A stretch of DNA of 64,000 nucleotides from Aegilops tauschii subsp. strangulata (GCF_002575655.3 NC_053037.3:444943793-445007792), one strand, 5' to 3'. Shown: positions 35,102 through 46,404, counted from the stretch's first letter. Made by a program: numbers and translations. Notes: generated from the sequence alone by a model not told the origin.

Positions 35102-35452
35102 AATTGGATGTAAGTTAGCATGAATTATTATTGTTGACATTACCCTTGAGGTAAAAGGTAAGCCCCTATCTTTCTCTGTGTCCGATTAAAACTCCATACC
35201 CATAAGTATTGCGTGAGTGTTAGCAATTGTGAAAGACTAAATGATAGTTGAGTATGTGGACTTGCTGAAAAGCTCTTATATTGACTCCTTCCGATGTTAT
35301 GATAAATTGCAATTGCTTCAATGTCTGAGATTATAGTTTGTTGGTTCTCAATGAAGTTTCTGATTCATACTTGACGTTGTGAATAGATTATTACTTGAGC
35401 ATAAGAAATAATATGGCAATATCCATATATGTTGCTGTTATAAGATTGATCT
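33988..35452 (+). other. Long 3' untranslated region of the gypsy element
   Basis: AT-rich, no gene. It contains CCAAGCTTGGGGGAGGTGCC (34020-34039) and ends with a segment homologous to 1-230. A (TA)n tract lies at 35056-35099. The true polypurine tract and 3' LTR are lost beyond the CACTA insertion at 35453. Confidence 0.75.
35056..35099. repeat. (TA)22 microsatellite
   Basis: Uninterrupted AT dinucleotide run inside the gypsy 3' region. Confidence 0.95.
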
Positions 35453-35934
35453 CACTACAAAAAAAAGACACATCCGTGACATTTTGGGCCGAACGATTTT
35501 TTTCTGTCATACTTATGACACTTCTATGATGATAATTGTGACAAAACCTGGTATCATCATAGATGTGGTGGGGTCCTACTTCTATGACAAAAAATCATGA
35601 CAGAAAATGGGCTTTTCGTCCTGGGCGGGCCGGAGACGCAGCTGCATGACATTCTTTGGGCCGTCCATGATGGAAAAAACCGTGGTAGAAGCGAGGGCGA
35701 GGAAAATATCGGGGTGTTCCCGGTTATGGTGTGTGGTCGGGGCCTAGCGATGCGCGTTTCTCTCGTACACGCACGCGCGTGGGTGCGAGGCGTTGGGCTC
35801 TAACTGAACCCGAGCGATTGCACTGCAGGCTACGCGTTATTGAACCCGAGCGATCGATCGATGGCTGTTAACTGAACCCGATCGAGCGATTCCTTCGCTA
35901 CTGCTGCTAACTGAAGCCGATCGATGCTGCCTCT

Positions 35935-36360
35935 GGATGAACAGCGAGTGTTGCTGGGGGGGGGGGGGTTTGGATGAACAGTTCCCGGTGGGGGTGGATG
36001 AACAGGACCCCGTGGTATTGCCTCTGGATGAACAAGACCCCGATCGATCGAGCCGGTTGGGGCTGGATGAACAGGACCCCGTGGAGGGCTGGATGAACAG
36101 GACCACCCCGTGGAGGGCTGGATGAATAGTAGACGGTGGAGGGCTGGATGAACAGTAGCCCGTGGAGGGTGGTTGAACAGGAGCCCATGGAGAGGGCTAG
36201 TTGAACAGTAGCTGGTGGAGTAGCGGGCGGTGGAGGCTGGATGAACAGGAGCCCGTGGATGAACAGTCACAGGTGGAGGCTGGAGGAGGTCGACAGTGGA
36301 TGAATAGTAGCCCATGGAGGCTGGTGGGGGTCGACGGTGGAGATGAACAGTATCCCGTGG
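35935..36360 (+). repeat. CACTA minisatellite: GGCTGGATGAACAG units
   Basis: About 13 irregular units of 27-38 bp built on CTGGATGAACAGGACCCCGT or variants (for example at 36010, 36063, 36088, 36118, 36143). All frames are GC-rich and weakly open, which produces spurious ORFs on both strands. A poly-G run lies at 35956-35967. Confidence 0.85.
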
Positions 36361-36365
36361 AGTCC

Positions 36366-36635
36366 CGTTTTGCGGTACGCCACACCCCCCCGATGAACAG
36401 GACCCCCCTTTCGACCGTAGCGCTCCAACACAAGTCCGTTTCCTCCGTTTTGCGGTACGCCACACCCCTCCCGATCAACAAGACCCCCGTTTCGACCGTA
36501 GGAGGTCCGTTTCCTCCATTTTGCGGTACGCCAGACCCCTCCTGATGAACAGGATCCCATTTCGAACATGGCCGGTCGAACACAAGGCCGTTTCCTCCAT
36601 TCTGTGGTACGCCAGGCCTCGTTTCCATCGGCTGT
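36366..36635 (+). repeat. CACTA minisatellite: about 75-bp units
   Basis: Roughly 3.5 units, each starting near TTTTGCGGTACGCCACACCC (36369, 36448, 36519, 36597) and ending CGTTTCCTCC. GATGAACAGGA inside each unit links it to the preceding minisatellite. Confidence 0.85.
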
Positions 36636-37059
36636 TCCGTCCAAGCCGGTTGGCTCCCACGCGTTCCGTTGCCTCCCGATGAACACGACGCATTCCGTTG
36701 CCTCCCCATGAACACGACAACGATGCAGTTTCTCCGTTCCAACCCAGCCATGTACACGAGCCCTGGCCGTACGTGCGCGTGAGTAGGCGTTCGAGACCCC
36801 GCCCGTATGTACGTACGTGGCCGTATTTACTTTCTTGCACCCTGGCCGCTGTACGTACGTGTACATGCTACGTGCGCGCCTCTACTACGACACGTGCGCG
36901 CCTCTACATCGACCAGTATGTACATACACGTTCGCAACCAGAATGACAACGCTACGTACGCTTCGACCAGGTGGGTCCCGAATGTCAGGCACTTCCTTGC
37001 GTGCGAAGATGTAGCTGGTGGGTTCCAGCAGTCAGGGGGGCGAATCATTTTTTTTTGCC

Positions 37060-38390
37060 CGGACGCACTTCCTTGCGTGCGAAGATGTCGCTGGTAGGTC
37101 CCAGCAGTCAGGGGGGAAACGTTTTTTTCACGAAATACGGTTGCCCATCCGATGGGTCCCTGCTGTCAGGTGGAGGAATCATTATTTTCTGCATAATAAG
37201 TAGGCACTTCCTTGCTGCGGTCGTGGACCCGGCTGTCAGCCTCTCCACGTACAGTCCACGTCTGATGGAAGCCGTTCCTTGACCATGTTGACCATGCCAC
37301 GCCGAGAGCACCAGGGCGTTGGACGACGGCGAGGCCTAGGAAGGGGACGACGCGGAGCCGGGGAAGACGCGGCAGTGGATGCCCACGCGTAGAGGAGTAT
37401 GAGGGTTCACTGGTTCGCTGTGGTGTGAGGCTGCCGTCGCCACGGAATAATAGGGGGTGTGGGTGAGTAGAGGGATGGCCTGGCCAGCGGTGGGAGTAGT
37501 AGGGGATGGTGAGGCCTCCGCGACAGCGCAGCCGGCCACGGGAGGCAGGAGCACGAGGCACGACCGGCGCTGCTTTGGGCGGCTGGAGCAAGAAGACCAG
37601 AGGTTGAAGAAGCACTATGGCCGTTGGATGGACATCGTACGGTCACTGGAGCTAGAATCGTTCATATTGACTAAGCTGACAAAGCCCTCTGTCCCCATCA
37701 ACTTAGTTGGCCCACAAGTGAGCCTCCCACTATTGTGGGTCCCAGCTAGCAGGGGGTATTCATTTTTTTGTGCATAATAAGGAGGCACTTCCTTGCGTGC
37801 GAAGATATAGCTGGTGGGTCCGACCTGTCAGCGGTGGGAACGTTTTTCACGAAATACAGAGGCCCTTCCGGTGGGTCCCAGCTGTCAGGTGGAGGAATCA
37901 TTATTTTGCGCGTAATAAGGAGGCATTTCCTTGCGTGCGGTCGTGGACCCAGCTGTCAGCCTCTCCACGCACAGTATACTTCCGACGGTGTCGTTTGTTG
38001 ACCATGTTGACCACTCCGCGCCGAGCGCATCCAAGGTGGTGGACGACGGCGAGGCCCCGGACAGCAACGAGCCGGAGATGGGAAGACGCGGGAGTAGAGT
38101 CGCAGACGGAGAGGTGTACGAGGGTTAACTGGTTCTGGTGCGGTGTGGTTCGGCAGTCGGTGAAGAAGAACAGGAGGTGTGGAGGGGTGGAGGGATGGCC
38201 TGGCCAACGGTGGAGTAGCGCTTCACAGCGAAGCATGCTAAGCAGAGCTGCTAGCAGCAGGAGGCAGGAGCAGGTGGCCCCGACAGCGCTGGAGGAAGAA
38301 GACGAGAGATTGAAGATGGATGCTGGTCGTTGGATGTAAATCCAACGGCTAACGATGTCAGAATCATTTGTTGACTAAGTTGACAACGAC
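37060..38390 (+). repeat. Tandem duplication of about 715-720 bp in the CACTA element
   Basis: Copy 1 about 37060-37690, copy 2 about 37780-38390. Landmarks recur at constant spacing: CACTTCCTTGCGTGCGAAGA, TTTTTCACGAAATAC, GTCGTGGACCC(A/G)GCTGTCAG, GTTGACCATG and GACGACGGCGAGGCC. A part-copy of the first 50 bp also lies at 36990. Both copies end in a short reading frame with related peptides (DQRLKKHYGRWM and DERLKMDAGRWM). Confidence 0.85.
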
Positions 38391-39162
38391 TTGCATTGGT
38401 TTCGACCTATTGGCCCACATTTCAGCCTCCAAAAATGTGGCACGTATTCAACCCATTTTTTTTCAGAATTTGCAGTCTTTTTTTTGCGGGGTAGAATTTA
38501 TAGTCCATTTGATCTTTTTTTTGAATTACAGTCCATTAGCTGGGCTGGGTGAACAAATAATGTAGCGTCCATGCGGCCCATTTATGTTTTTCCTAAAAAA
38601 TTACAGGCCATTTGCACTTTCTCGAAATACACGATTTTGCTGGGCTTATTCTAATTATAATGTTGGGGTGGGCGCAATAATGTTATCAAAAAATAAACAG
38701 GGGCTGAGCATTATATATATATATTTAAATAATAAGTGATTTATTATTACATTGGTCCTTAAATATTACCAAGCTTTTGTACACAATCACCAGGATTTTC
38801 ATTGCCAAAAAAAATCCAGGATTTTATTGTTAAGAATTTTTTTATAAGTTAATAAGATGTGGGATATTGTTTTCTTACATATGTAAGTATTTGTTAAATA
38901 TATGATGACAATAACAATAATATATAATACCATATAAAATAATTTAAATATATATAATATAGTTAGAAGGGAAACATAAGTTGGACCAGGCGTTCCTATT
39001 CTTATATAGAAAATATAATAGACCTCTGCATTTTTTTCAAAAAAAATATACATAAATTGGGCTGCCGATGTTTCAGGAAAAATAAAGCCTCCGATGGGAG
39101 GTCCATAGGCCGGTCGATACATGACGGCCCTCAAGACAATACAAATAGGCCAATGGACCTCC

Positions 39163-40672
39163 TGATACGTCTCCGTCGTATCTATAATTTTTGATTGTTC
39201 CATGCCAATATTATTCAACTTTCATATACTTTTGGCAACTTTTTATATTATTTTTGGGACTAACATATTGATCCAGTGCCCAGTGCCAGTTCCTGTTTGT
39301 TGCATGTTTTATGTTTCGCAGAAACCCAATATCAAACGGAGTCCAAACGGGATAAAAACGGACGGAGAATTATTTTGAAATATTTATGATTTTTGGGAAG
39401 TAAAATCAACGCGAGACGGTCCAGAGGGGGCCACGAGGCAGGGGGGCGCGCCCTGGACCCTCGTGGGCACCCCGTAAGGCGGTTGATGCTCTTCTTTTGC
39501 CGCAAGAAAGCTAATTTTATGAGAAAAATCTGGGCGAAAGATTCAACCCAATCAGAGTTACGGATCTCCGGATATAAAAGAAACGGTGCCAGGGCAGAAT
39601 CTGAGAGCGCAGAAACAGAGAGAGACAGAGAGATAAATCCAATCTTGGAGGGGCTTTCGCCCCTCCCACGCCATGGAGGCCAAGGATCAGAGGGTAAACC
39701 CTTCTCCCATCTAGGGAGGAGGTCAAGGAAGAAGAAGACGAAGGGGCCCCCTCTCCCCTTCTCTTCCGGTGGCGCTGGAACGCTGCCGTGGCCACCATCA
39801 TCATCACCGCAATCTTCACCAACAACTTCACCGCCATCATCACCAACTCTTCCCCCCTCTATGCAGCGGTGTAACCTCTCTCTTACCCGTTGTAATCTCT
39901 ACTTAAACATGGTGCTCAACGCTATATATTATTTCCCAATGATGTATGGCTATCCTATGATGTTTGAGTAGATTCGTTTTGTCCTATGGGTTATTTGATG
40001 ATCGTGATTGGTTTGAGTTGCATGTTTTATTATTGGTGCTGATCTATGGTGCTCTCTCTGTCGCGCAAGCGTGAGGGATCACCGCTGTAGGGTTTGCAAT
40101 ACGTTCATGATTTGCTTATGGTGGGTGGCGTGAGTGACAGAAGCACAGACCCGAGTAAGTAGGATGTTTGCGTATGGGATAAAGGGGACTTGATACTTTA
40201 ATGCTATGGTTGGGTTTTACCTTAATGAACTTTAGTAGTTGTGGATGCTTGCTAGAGTTCCAATCATAAGTGCATATGATCCAAGTAGAGAAAGTATGTT
40301 AGCTTATGCCTCTCCCTCAAATAAAATTGCAATAATGATTACCGGTCTAGTTATCGATTGCCTAGGGACAAATAACTTTCTCGTGACAAAAAGCTCTCTA
40401 CTAAAACTAACTTAGTTGTGTCTTCATCTAAACAGCCTCTACTTTTTATTTATGCGCTCTTTATACTCTTGCAACCTATCCTACAACACCTACAAAGTAC
40501 TTCTAGTTTCATACTTGTTCTAGGTAAAGTGAACGTTAAGCGTGCGTAGAGTTGTATCGGTGGTCGATAGAACTTGAGGGAATATTTGTTCTACCTTTAG
40601 CTCTTCGTTGGGTTCGACACTCTTACTTATCGAAAGAGGCTACAATTGATCCCCTATACTTGTGGGTTATCA
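39163..40672 (+). mobile_element. Plus-strand gypsy LTR A, 1510 bp, without its own internal domain
   Basis: Starts TGATACGTCTCCGTCGTATC and ends CTTGTGGGTTATCA. It is preceded by CCTCC (39158-39162). Its first 20 and last 30 bases match the minus-strand LTRs at 40697 and 48840, but its body differs, so it belongs to another subfamily. TATAAAA lies at 39573-39579. It is followed by an 11-base leader spacer plus one T, then runs straight into the inverted leader of the next LTR. Confidence 0.85.
39431..39466. repeat. GC-rich palindromic module, copy 5 (short form)
   Basis: CCACGAGGCAGGGGGGCGCG to ACCCTCGTGG with one GGCGCGCC core. It lies about 105 bp upstream of TATAAAA. Confidence 0.85.
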
Positions 40673-40696
40673 AGACCTTTTTCTAGAAAATAGTCT
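40673..40696. other. Head-to-head junction of two LTR leaders
   Basis: AGACCTTTTTC-T then A-GAAAATAGTCT: on each side an 11-base LTR-to-primer-site spacer plus one nucleotide. With the LTR ends it forms a palindrome with 29-bp perfect arms (40648-40676 and 40693-40721). See findings. Confidence 0.85.
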
Positions 40697-42096
40697 TGAT
40701 AACCCACAAGTATAGGGGATCGCAACAGTTTTCGAGGGTAGAGTATTCAACCCAAATTTATTGATTCGACACAAGGGGAGCCAAAGAATATTCTCAAGTA
40801 TTAGCAGCTGAGTTGTCAATTCAACCACACCTGGATAACTTAGTATCTACAGCAAAGTATTTAGTAGCAAAGTAATATCGAAGTAACGGTAACGGTAGCA
40901 AAAGCAATATTTTTGGGTTTTGTAGTGATTGTAACAGTAGTAACGGAAAAGTAAATAAGCGAAGAGCAATATGTGAAAAGATCGTAGGCATTGGATCGGT
41001 GATGGAGAATTATGCCGGATGCGGTTCATCGTGTAACAATCATAACATAGGGTGACACAGAACTAGCTCCAATTCATCAATATAATGTAGGCATGTATTC
41101 CGAATATAGTCATACGTGCTTATGGAAAAGAACTTGCATGACATCTTTTGTCCTACCCTCCCGTGGCAGCGGGGTCCTAATGGAAACTAAGGGATATTAA
41201 GGCCTCCTTTTAATAGAGTATCGGACCAAAGCATTAACACATAGTGAATACATGAACTCCTCAAACTATGGTCATCCCCGGGAGTGGTCCTGATTATTGT
41301 CACTTCGGGGTTGCCGGATCATAACACATAGTAGGTGACTATAGACTTGCAAGATAGGATCAAGAACTCACATATATTCATGAAAACATAATAGGTTCAG
41401 ATCGGAAATCATGGCACTCGGGCCCTAGTGACAAGCATTAAGCACAGCAAAGTCATAGCAACATCAATCTCCGAACATAGTGGATACTAGGGATCAAACC
41501 CTAACAAAACTAACTCGATTACATGATAAATCTCATCCAACCCATCACCGTCCAGCAAGCCTACGATGGAATTACTCACGCACGGCGGTGAACATCATGA
41601 AATTGGTGATGGAGGATGGTTGATGATGACGACGGCGACGGATTCCCCTCTCCGGAGCCCCGAATGGACTCCAGATCAGCCCTCCCGAGAGAGTTCAGGG
41701 CTTGGCGGCGGCTCCATATCGTAAAACGCGATGAATCTTTCTCTTTGATTTTTTTCTCCCCGAACACGAATATATGGAGTTGGAGTTGAGGTTGGTGGAG
41801 CTCCAGGGGGGCCATGAGGCAGGGGCGCGCCCAGGGGGCAGGCGCGCCCCACCCTCGTGGACAGGTGGTGGCCCCCCTGACCTTGATTCTTTCGCCAGTA
41901 TTTTTAATATTTTCCAAAAATAAGTTCCGTGGAGTTTCAGGTCATTCCGAGAACTTTTGTTTCTGCACATAAATAACACCATGGCAATTCTGCTGAAAAC
42001 AGCGTCAGTCCGGGTTAGTTCCATTCAAATCATGCAAGTTAGAGTCCAAAACAAGGGCAAAAGTGTTTGGAAAGTAGATACGACGGAGACGTATCA
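40697..42096 (-). mobile_element. 3' LTR of element B, 1400 bp
   Basis: Plus-strand ends are TGATAACCCACAAG and GAGACGTATCA. Near-copy of 48840-50226. The polypurine tract on its right makes it the 3' LTR. The 12 bases on its outer side are leader sequence, which a 3' LTR should not have. Confidence 0.9.
41812..41860. repeat. GC-rich palindromic module, copy 6
   Basis: CCATGAGGCAGGGGCGCGCC to ACCCTCGTGG, two GGCGCGCC cores, one change in the left arm. On the minus strand a TATA-like CATATATTC lies about 40 bp downstream (near 41770). Confidence 0.85.
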
Positions 42097-42115
42097 ACTC
42101 CCCCAAGCTTAAACC
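42097..42115 (-). other. Polypurine tract of element B
   Basis: The minus strand reads AAGCTTGGGGGAGT directly before the 3' LTR. Related to AAGCTTGGGGATGC of the other gypsy family. Confidence 0.8.
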
Positions 42116-44198
42116 TTTGCTTGTCCTCAAGCAATTCAGTTGATAGACTGAAAGTGAGAAAGAAAAACTTTTACAAACTCTGTTTGCTCTTGTTGTTATA
42201 AATATGTAAAGCCAGCATTCAAGCCATATTCACAATAACACTTAGGTCTCATGGTTACTCATATCAATGGCATAATCAACTAGCGAGCAATAATAATAAA
42301 TCTCGGATGGCAACACTTTCTCAAAATAATCATGATATGATATAACAAGATGGTATCTCGCTAGCCTTTCTAAGACCGCAAAACATAAATGCAAAGCACC
42401 TTTAAAGATCATGGACTGACTAGACATTGTAATTCATGGTAAAAGAGATCCAATCATAGTCATACCCTATATAAGTTAATAGTAATGGATGCAAATGACA
42501 GCAGTGCTCTCCAGCTAGTGCCTTTTAATAAGAGGGTGATGACTCAACATAAAAGTAAATGGATAGGCCCTTCGCAGAGGGAGCTCGATTTTAAAGCAGA
42601 GATAAATAATATTTTGAGCGGCATACTTTCATTGTCAACATAACAACCGAGAGATGGCGATATCTTCCATGCTACACACATTATAGGCGGTTCCCAAACA
42701 GAATGGTAAAGTTTATACTCCCCCTCCACCAACAAGCATCAATCCATGGCTTGCTCGAAACAACGAGTGCCTCCAACTAACAACAGTCCTAGGGGGAGTT
42801 TTGTTTGCAATTATTTTGATTTGATTTGCATAAAGCATGGGACTGGGCATCCCGGTGACCAGCCATTTTCTCGTGAGTGAGGAGCGGAGTCCACTCCTCT
42901 TCAGAATAACCTGCCTAGCATGGAAGATACGGACATCCCTAGTTGATACATGAGCTATTCAAGCATACAAAACAGAATTTCATTTGAAGGTTTGGAGTTT
43001 GGCACCTACAAATTTACTTGGAACGGCAGGTAGATACCGCATATAGGAAGGTATGGTGGACTCATATGGAATAACTTTGGGGTTTAAGGGATTGGATGCA
43101 CAAGCAGTATTCCCGCTTAGTACAAGTGAAGGCTAGCAAAAGATTGGGAAGCGACCAACTAGAGAGAGACAACAGTCATGAACATGCATTAAAATTAACC
43201 AACATTGAGTGCAAGCATGAGTAGGATATAATCCACCATGAACATAAATATCATGAAGCCTATGTTGATTTGTTTCAACTACATGTGTGAACATGTGCCA
43301 AGTCAAGTCACTTAAATCATTCAAAGGAGGATACCACCCCATCATACCACATCACAACCATTTCAATAGCATGTTGGCACGCAAGGTAAACCATTATAAA
43401 CTCCTAGCTAATTAAGCATGGCATAAGCAACTATAATCTCTAATTGTCATTGCAAACATGTTTATTCATAATAGGCTGAATCAGGAACGATGAACTAATC
43501 ATATTTACAAAAACAAGAGAGGTCGAGTTCATACCAGCTTCTCGCATCTCAATCAGTCCATCATATATCGTCATAATTGCCTTTCACTTGCACGACCGAA
43601 CGATGTGAATAATAATAATAGTGCACGTGCATTGGACTAAGCTGGAATCTGCGAGCATTCAATAAACAGGAGAAGACAAGGCAATATGGGCTCTTGGTTA
43701 AATCAACAATAATGCATATAAGAGCCACTTCAACAATTTAATCATGGTCTTCTCCTATCGACCCCCAAAGAAAAGAAATAAAACTATTTACACGGGAAAG
43801 CTCCCAACAAGCAAAAGAAGAACGGGAAATCTTTTTGGGTTTTCTTTTTAATTACTACTACTACACCAAGAAAGTAAACTAGCTGAAAGTTACAACTAAT
43901 TTTTTGGTTTTTCTTAAGGTTTATCAAACACACAAGAAGAAAGCATAAAAAGAAAATAAACTAGCATGGATATTACACTAAAAGAGTATGAGCACTGACA
44001 TCTAGCAATGAGTGTGTGAACATAAATGTAATGTCGGTGAGAAATACGTACTCCCCCAAGCTTAGGCTTTTGGCCTAAGTTGGTCTATTGCCGCGGACGG
44101 CCTGACGCATATCCCTAGTTGTAGTTGGGGTCGTACTGAGAAGAAGCCTTGAATTGCCACTGGTTGGCAATTGCCTCCAGGTCCCACTGGTAATTAGA
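42116..44198 (-). other. 3' untranslated region of element B
   Basis: About 2 kb without a supportable gene. The minus strand start of this part (44062-44050) again has AGCTTGGGGGAG, a second polypurine-like tract. Scattered segments match the 3' region of the gypsy at 34200-35400 in kind (AT-rich, CTTCGCAGAGGG-type phrases near 42570). Confidence 0.6.
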
Positions 44199-44936
44199 CT
44201 ATCGTGGAGGATCAAATTGTGGTTCCAGCTCTTGCTCTGTGGCTGATGTAGGGTTCCGGCAGGCGTGAATGGCCGCCAGCGGAACGAGATACTGGCCTGC
44301 AGATAAATCAAACAAGGAAGGAGCAAGCAAGGTAATAGTCTCAGGGTGATGTTTGTCAAAGAACAATTTGTATTTAAACGCCCCTTCCCTATTCTTAACA
44401 ATAAATTCATGCGCTACGATACTCTTATAATCTAAATAAACAGTAGGCAGCAATTTTTCTTCTTTTTCATAGTGCCTAATAGGTATGTTATAGTATGCAG
44501 CAAGGCGTGAAGCATAAACACCTCCAAAGATGGGGCCCTTTGTACGGTTCAGACTTAACCGTTTAGCAATAATACTGCCCATACTAACAGAGTCATCACA
44601 GAATAAACCATGGAACAAAATAATAATATCAGGAACACTAAGGTTTCCACAGTTTCCGTGACCGATTAAGCAACGACTAGCAAATATTGCAAAGTAGCGT
44701 AAAATAGGAAAATGTATGCTAGTGATTCTTGCATCGGAAACCTTCCTAGTTTCCCCTACAGTAATAGTATCAATAAACTCGTCCACATCTTTACGATGTG
44801 GTTCATCTAAGCTACCCTCGAAAGGTATTTTGCAAACCCTGCAAAATTCATATAGTGACATCTTCTTAACCACATCATATAAATTAAAATCTACTGAAGG
44901 AGGTGATTCCTTAGGATAATAGTAGAAGTTTTGCAC
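44199..44936 (-). CDS. Athila ORF1-like protein of element B
   Basis: 245 aa, intact. It has a mixed alpha-helical look with MSLYEFCRVCKIPFEG, TSIHFPILRYFAIFASRCLI, SMGSIIAKRLSLNR and GPIFGGVYASRLAAYYNIPI. From memory this resembles the plant retrotransposon domain called ATHILA ORF-1; I could not search it. The preceding small ORF (45179-44970) likely supplies its N-terminus, separated by a stop at 44970. Its role is unknown; it lies where pol would be expected. Confidence 0.6.
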   Translation of the reverse strand: MQNFYYYPKESPPSVDFNLYDVVKKMSLYEFCRVCKIPFEGSLDEPHRKDVDEFIDTITVGETRKVSDARITSIHFPILRYFAIFASRCLIGHGNCGNLSVPDIIILFHGLFCDDSVSMGSIIAKRLSLNRTKGPIFGGVYASRLAAYYNIPIRHYEKEEKLLPTVYLDYKSIVAHEFIVKNREGAFKYKLFFDKHHPETITLLAPSLFDLSAGQYLVPLAAIHACRNPTSATEQELEPQFDPPR

Positions 44937-44969
44937 AAAAGTATTGGTGAGTAAGAGATACTGTTCGTG

Positions 44970-45179
44970 TTAGTCGCGGAGGAAGTCGGTGAGGCCTGCA
45001 TTCTCAGCCAATTCATGAAAATCATCATAAATCCCGGCCGCTCTCAAGAAATCATCGGAAGGCCATTCACATGGCCGAACCTCCGCGGTGTGAGGCAGAT
45101 TATATTTGGGCCTCTCTGCTTCTTCACTTTGCTTTTCCTTCGAGCTTCGGCTCGATGAGCCCCTCAAAAATCTCTTCAT
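44970..45179 (-). pseudogene. N-terminal part of the Athila ORF1-like protein
   Basis: 69 aa starting MKRFLRGSSSRSSKEKQSEE, basic and Ser-rich, then YNLPHTAEVRPCEWPSDDFL. It ends in TAG at 44970 and the next ORF begins 34 bases on, in a different frame (offset 243 from 45179 to 44936 keeps the same frame, so a single stop divides them). Probably one protein originally. Confidence 0.5.
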
Positions 45180-45576
45180 TATTTTATGAAAATTTCTGAA
45201 ATTTTTAGTAACTTCAAATAAAAGTAAACCAAGCTCAACAAACTTGATAGCAACTACTCCTACAAGTGCCTAGAGACTATATCATGCATTAGAACTACTT
45301 GGAACCATATAAATTTGACATGCAAGCTCAAGAACATGGTCACCTAGGCAGCAGAAATTTGCAATGAATAAAGCACTAGAACAAAAACTAATTGGACCAA
45401 TGGAGGAGTCACATACCAAGGAACAATCCCCTAAAGCAGTTTGTGAGATGTGCTTTGAGCAAGGAGATCGAAAATCGCAGCAAAATGAGCTAGAACTCGT
45501 GCTTGAGCTGGATGGTGATTTTTTTGGGAGGAAGGTGTGTGGGTGCAGGAATAAGTGGAGGGGAGCCACCATGGGC

Positions 45577-45629
45577 CCACGAGGCAGGGGCGCGCCCTGT
45601 AGGGGTGGGCGCGCCCTGGACCCTCGTGG
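45577..45629. repeat. GC-rich palindromic module, copy 7 (internal to element B)
   Basis: CCACGAGGCAGGGGCGCGCC to ACCCTCGTGG with two GGCGCGCC cores. It lies between the protease and ORF1-like genes, not in an LTR. The following 150 bp (CTCAGTGCCAG, GAGAACTTTTATTTTCGG) resemble LTR sequence next to the module elsewhere. Confidence 0.88.
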
Positions 45630-45957
45630 CCAGGTGCTTGCTCCCCTGCTGTGTTCTCAGTGCCAGATATTCTCAAATATTTCAGAAAAATCATATTTCA
45701 ATTTTGGGGCATTTGGAGAACTTTTATTTTCGGGGTATTTTTATATTGCACGGATAATTCAGAAAACAAACAGAAAAATACTATTTTTTTACTTTATTTC
45801 AACTAAATAACAGAAAGTAAAAGGATGGTACAGAAGGTTGTGCCTTCTAACTTCATCCATCTCATGCTCATCAAAAGGAATCCACTAACAAGGTTGATCA
45901 AGTCTTGTTAACAAACTCATTCCGAATAACATGGAACTGGAGAAATTTCGAATAACA

Positions 45958-46404
45958 CTATGTTACCTCAACGGGGATATGCACACCCCCAATAATAAGA
46001 ATATCATATTTCTTCTTGACAGTGGGAAGAGGAAATTCAAAACCTCCAAAAATAATCGAGGGGATTTTTCCAATAGAATTGATACTGTGGACTTGAGGTT
46101 TTTTCCTCGGAAAGTGTACCGTATGCTCATTACCATTAACATGAAAAGTGACATTGCCTTTGTGGCAATCAACAATAGCCCCTGCTGTATTCAAAAAGGG
46201 TCTTCCAAGAATAATAGACATACTATCATCCTCGGGAATATCAAGAATAACAAAGTCCGTTAAAATAGTAATGTTTGCAATAACAACAGGCACATCCTCA
46301 CAAATACCGATAGGTATAGCAGTTGATTTATCAGCCATTTGCAAAGATATTTCAGTAGGTGTCAATTTATTCAAGTCAAGTCTACGATATAAAGAGAGAG
46401 GCAT
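45958..46404 (-). pseudogene. Aspartic protease domain of element B
   Basis: Continues the gag frame after an in-frame TGA (46480-46482). The active-site part ALCDLGAGVSVMPLSLY is encoded just upstream of 46404. It has ICEDVPVVIANITILTDFVI and IILGRPFLNTAGAIVD, the G-R-P-F box of retropepsins. 149 aa from the first Met. It would cut the gag polyprotein. Confidence 0.8.

Larger units (their letters stand above)
28378..35452 (+). mobile_element. Internal region of an autonomous-type gypsy (Athila-like) element, broken
   Basis: Order gag, PR, RT, RNase H, IN, then a small ORF and a long 3' region, which is gypsy order. RNase H and its tail ([19 protein letters not shown]) resemble the Athila/Tat branch. 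At least three frame changes (near 28930, between 30021 and 30143, and near 32005) and stops at 29731, 30452, 31067 and 32845 make it inactive. It is cut at 35453 by a CACTA end. It could have been a helper for the non-autonomous relatives, since all share primer site type and 3' region. Confidence 0.88.
35453..39162 (+). mobile_element. CACTA DNA transposon, left end and subterminal region
   Basis: Starts CACTACAAAAAAAAGACAC directly after gypsy sequence (3-bp target TCT). The first 350 bp hold short inverted and direct repeats (TCATACTTATGACACTTC, AAAAATCATGACAG) typical of CACTA subterminal regions. It then carries minisatellites (35935-36635) and a 0.7-kb tandem duplication (37060-38390). 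No transposase (TNPD/TNPA) domain was seen, so it is a non-autonomous derivative or the enzyme lies elsewhere. A gypsy compound interrupts it at 39163; sequence resumes at 50227. The right end (TTTGTAGTG plus TCT) was not found. Confidence 0.85.

Noticed and set aside
35830..36866. ORFs of 120-210 aa in the CACTA
   Set aside because: They are translations of minisatellite units (repeated LLFIQPS-type peptides), open in several frames on both strands.
39393..39971. 192-aa ORF in LTR A
   Set aside because: It spans the module, TATA box and leader of the LTR, with low-complexity Ser/Pro-rich sequence; it is not conserved in the related LTRs.
40918..40928. TTTTGTAGTG as the right end of the CACTA element
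   Set aside because: It lies within the element B LTR; the partner LTR reads GGTAGTG there, and no TCT duplication or inverted terminal repeat follows.
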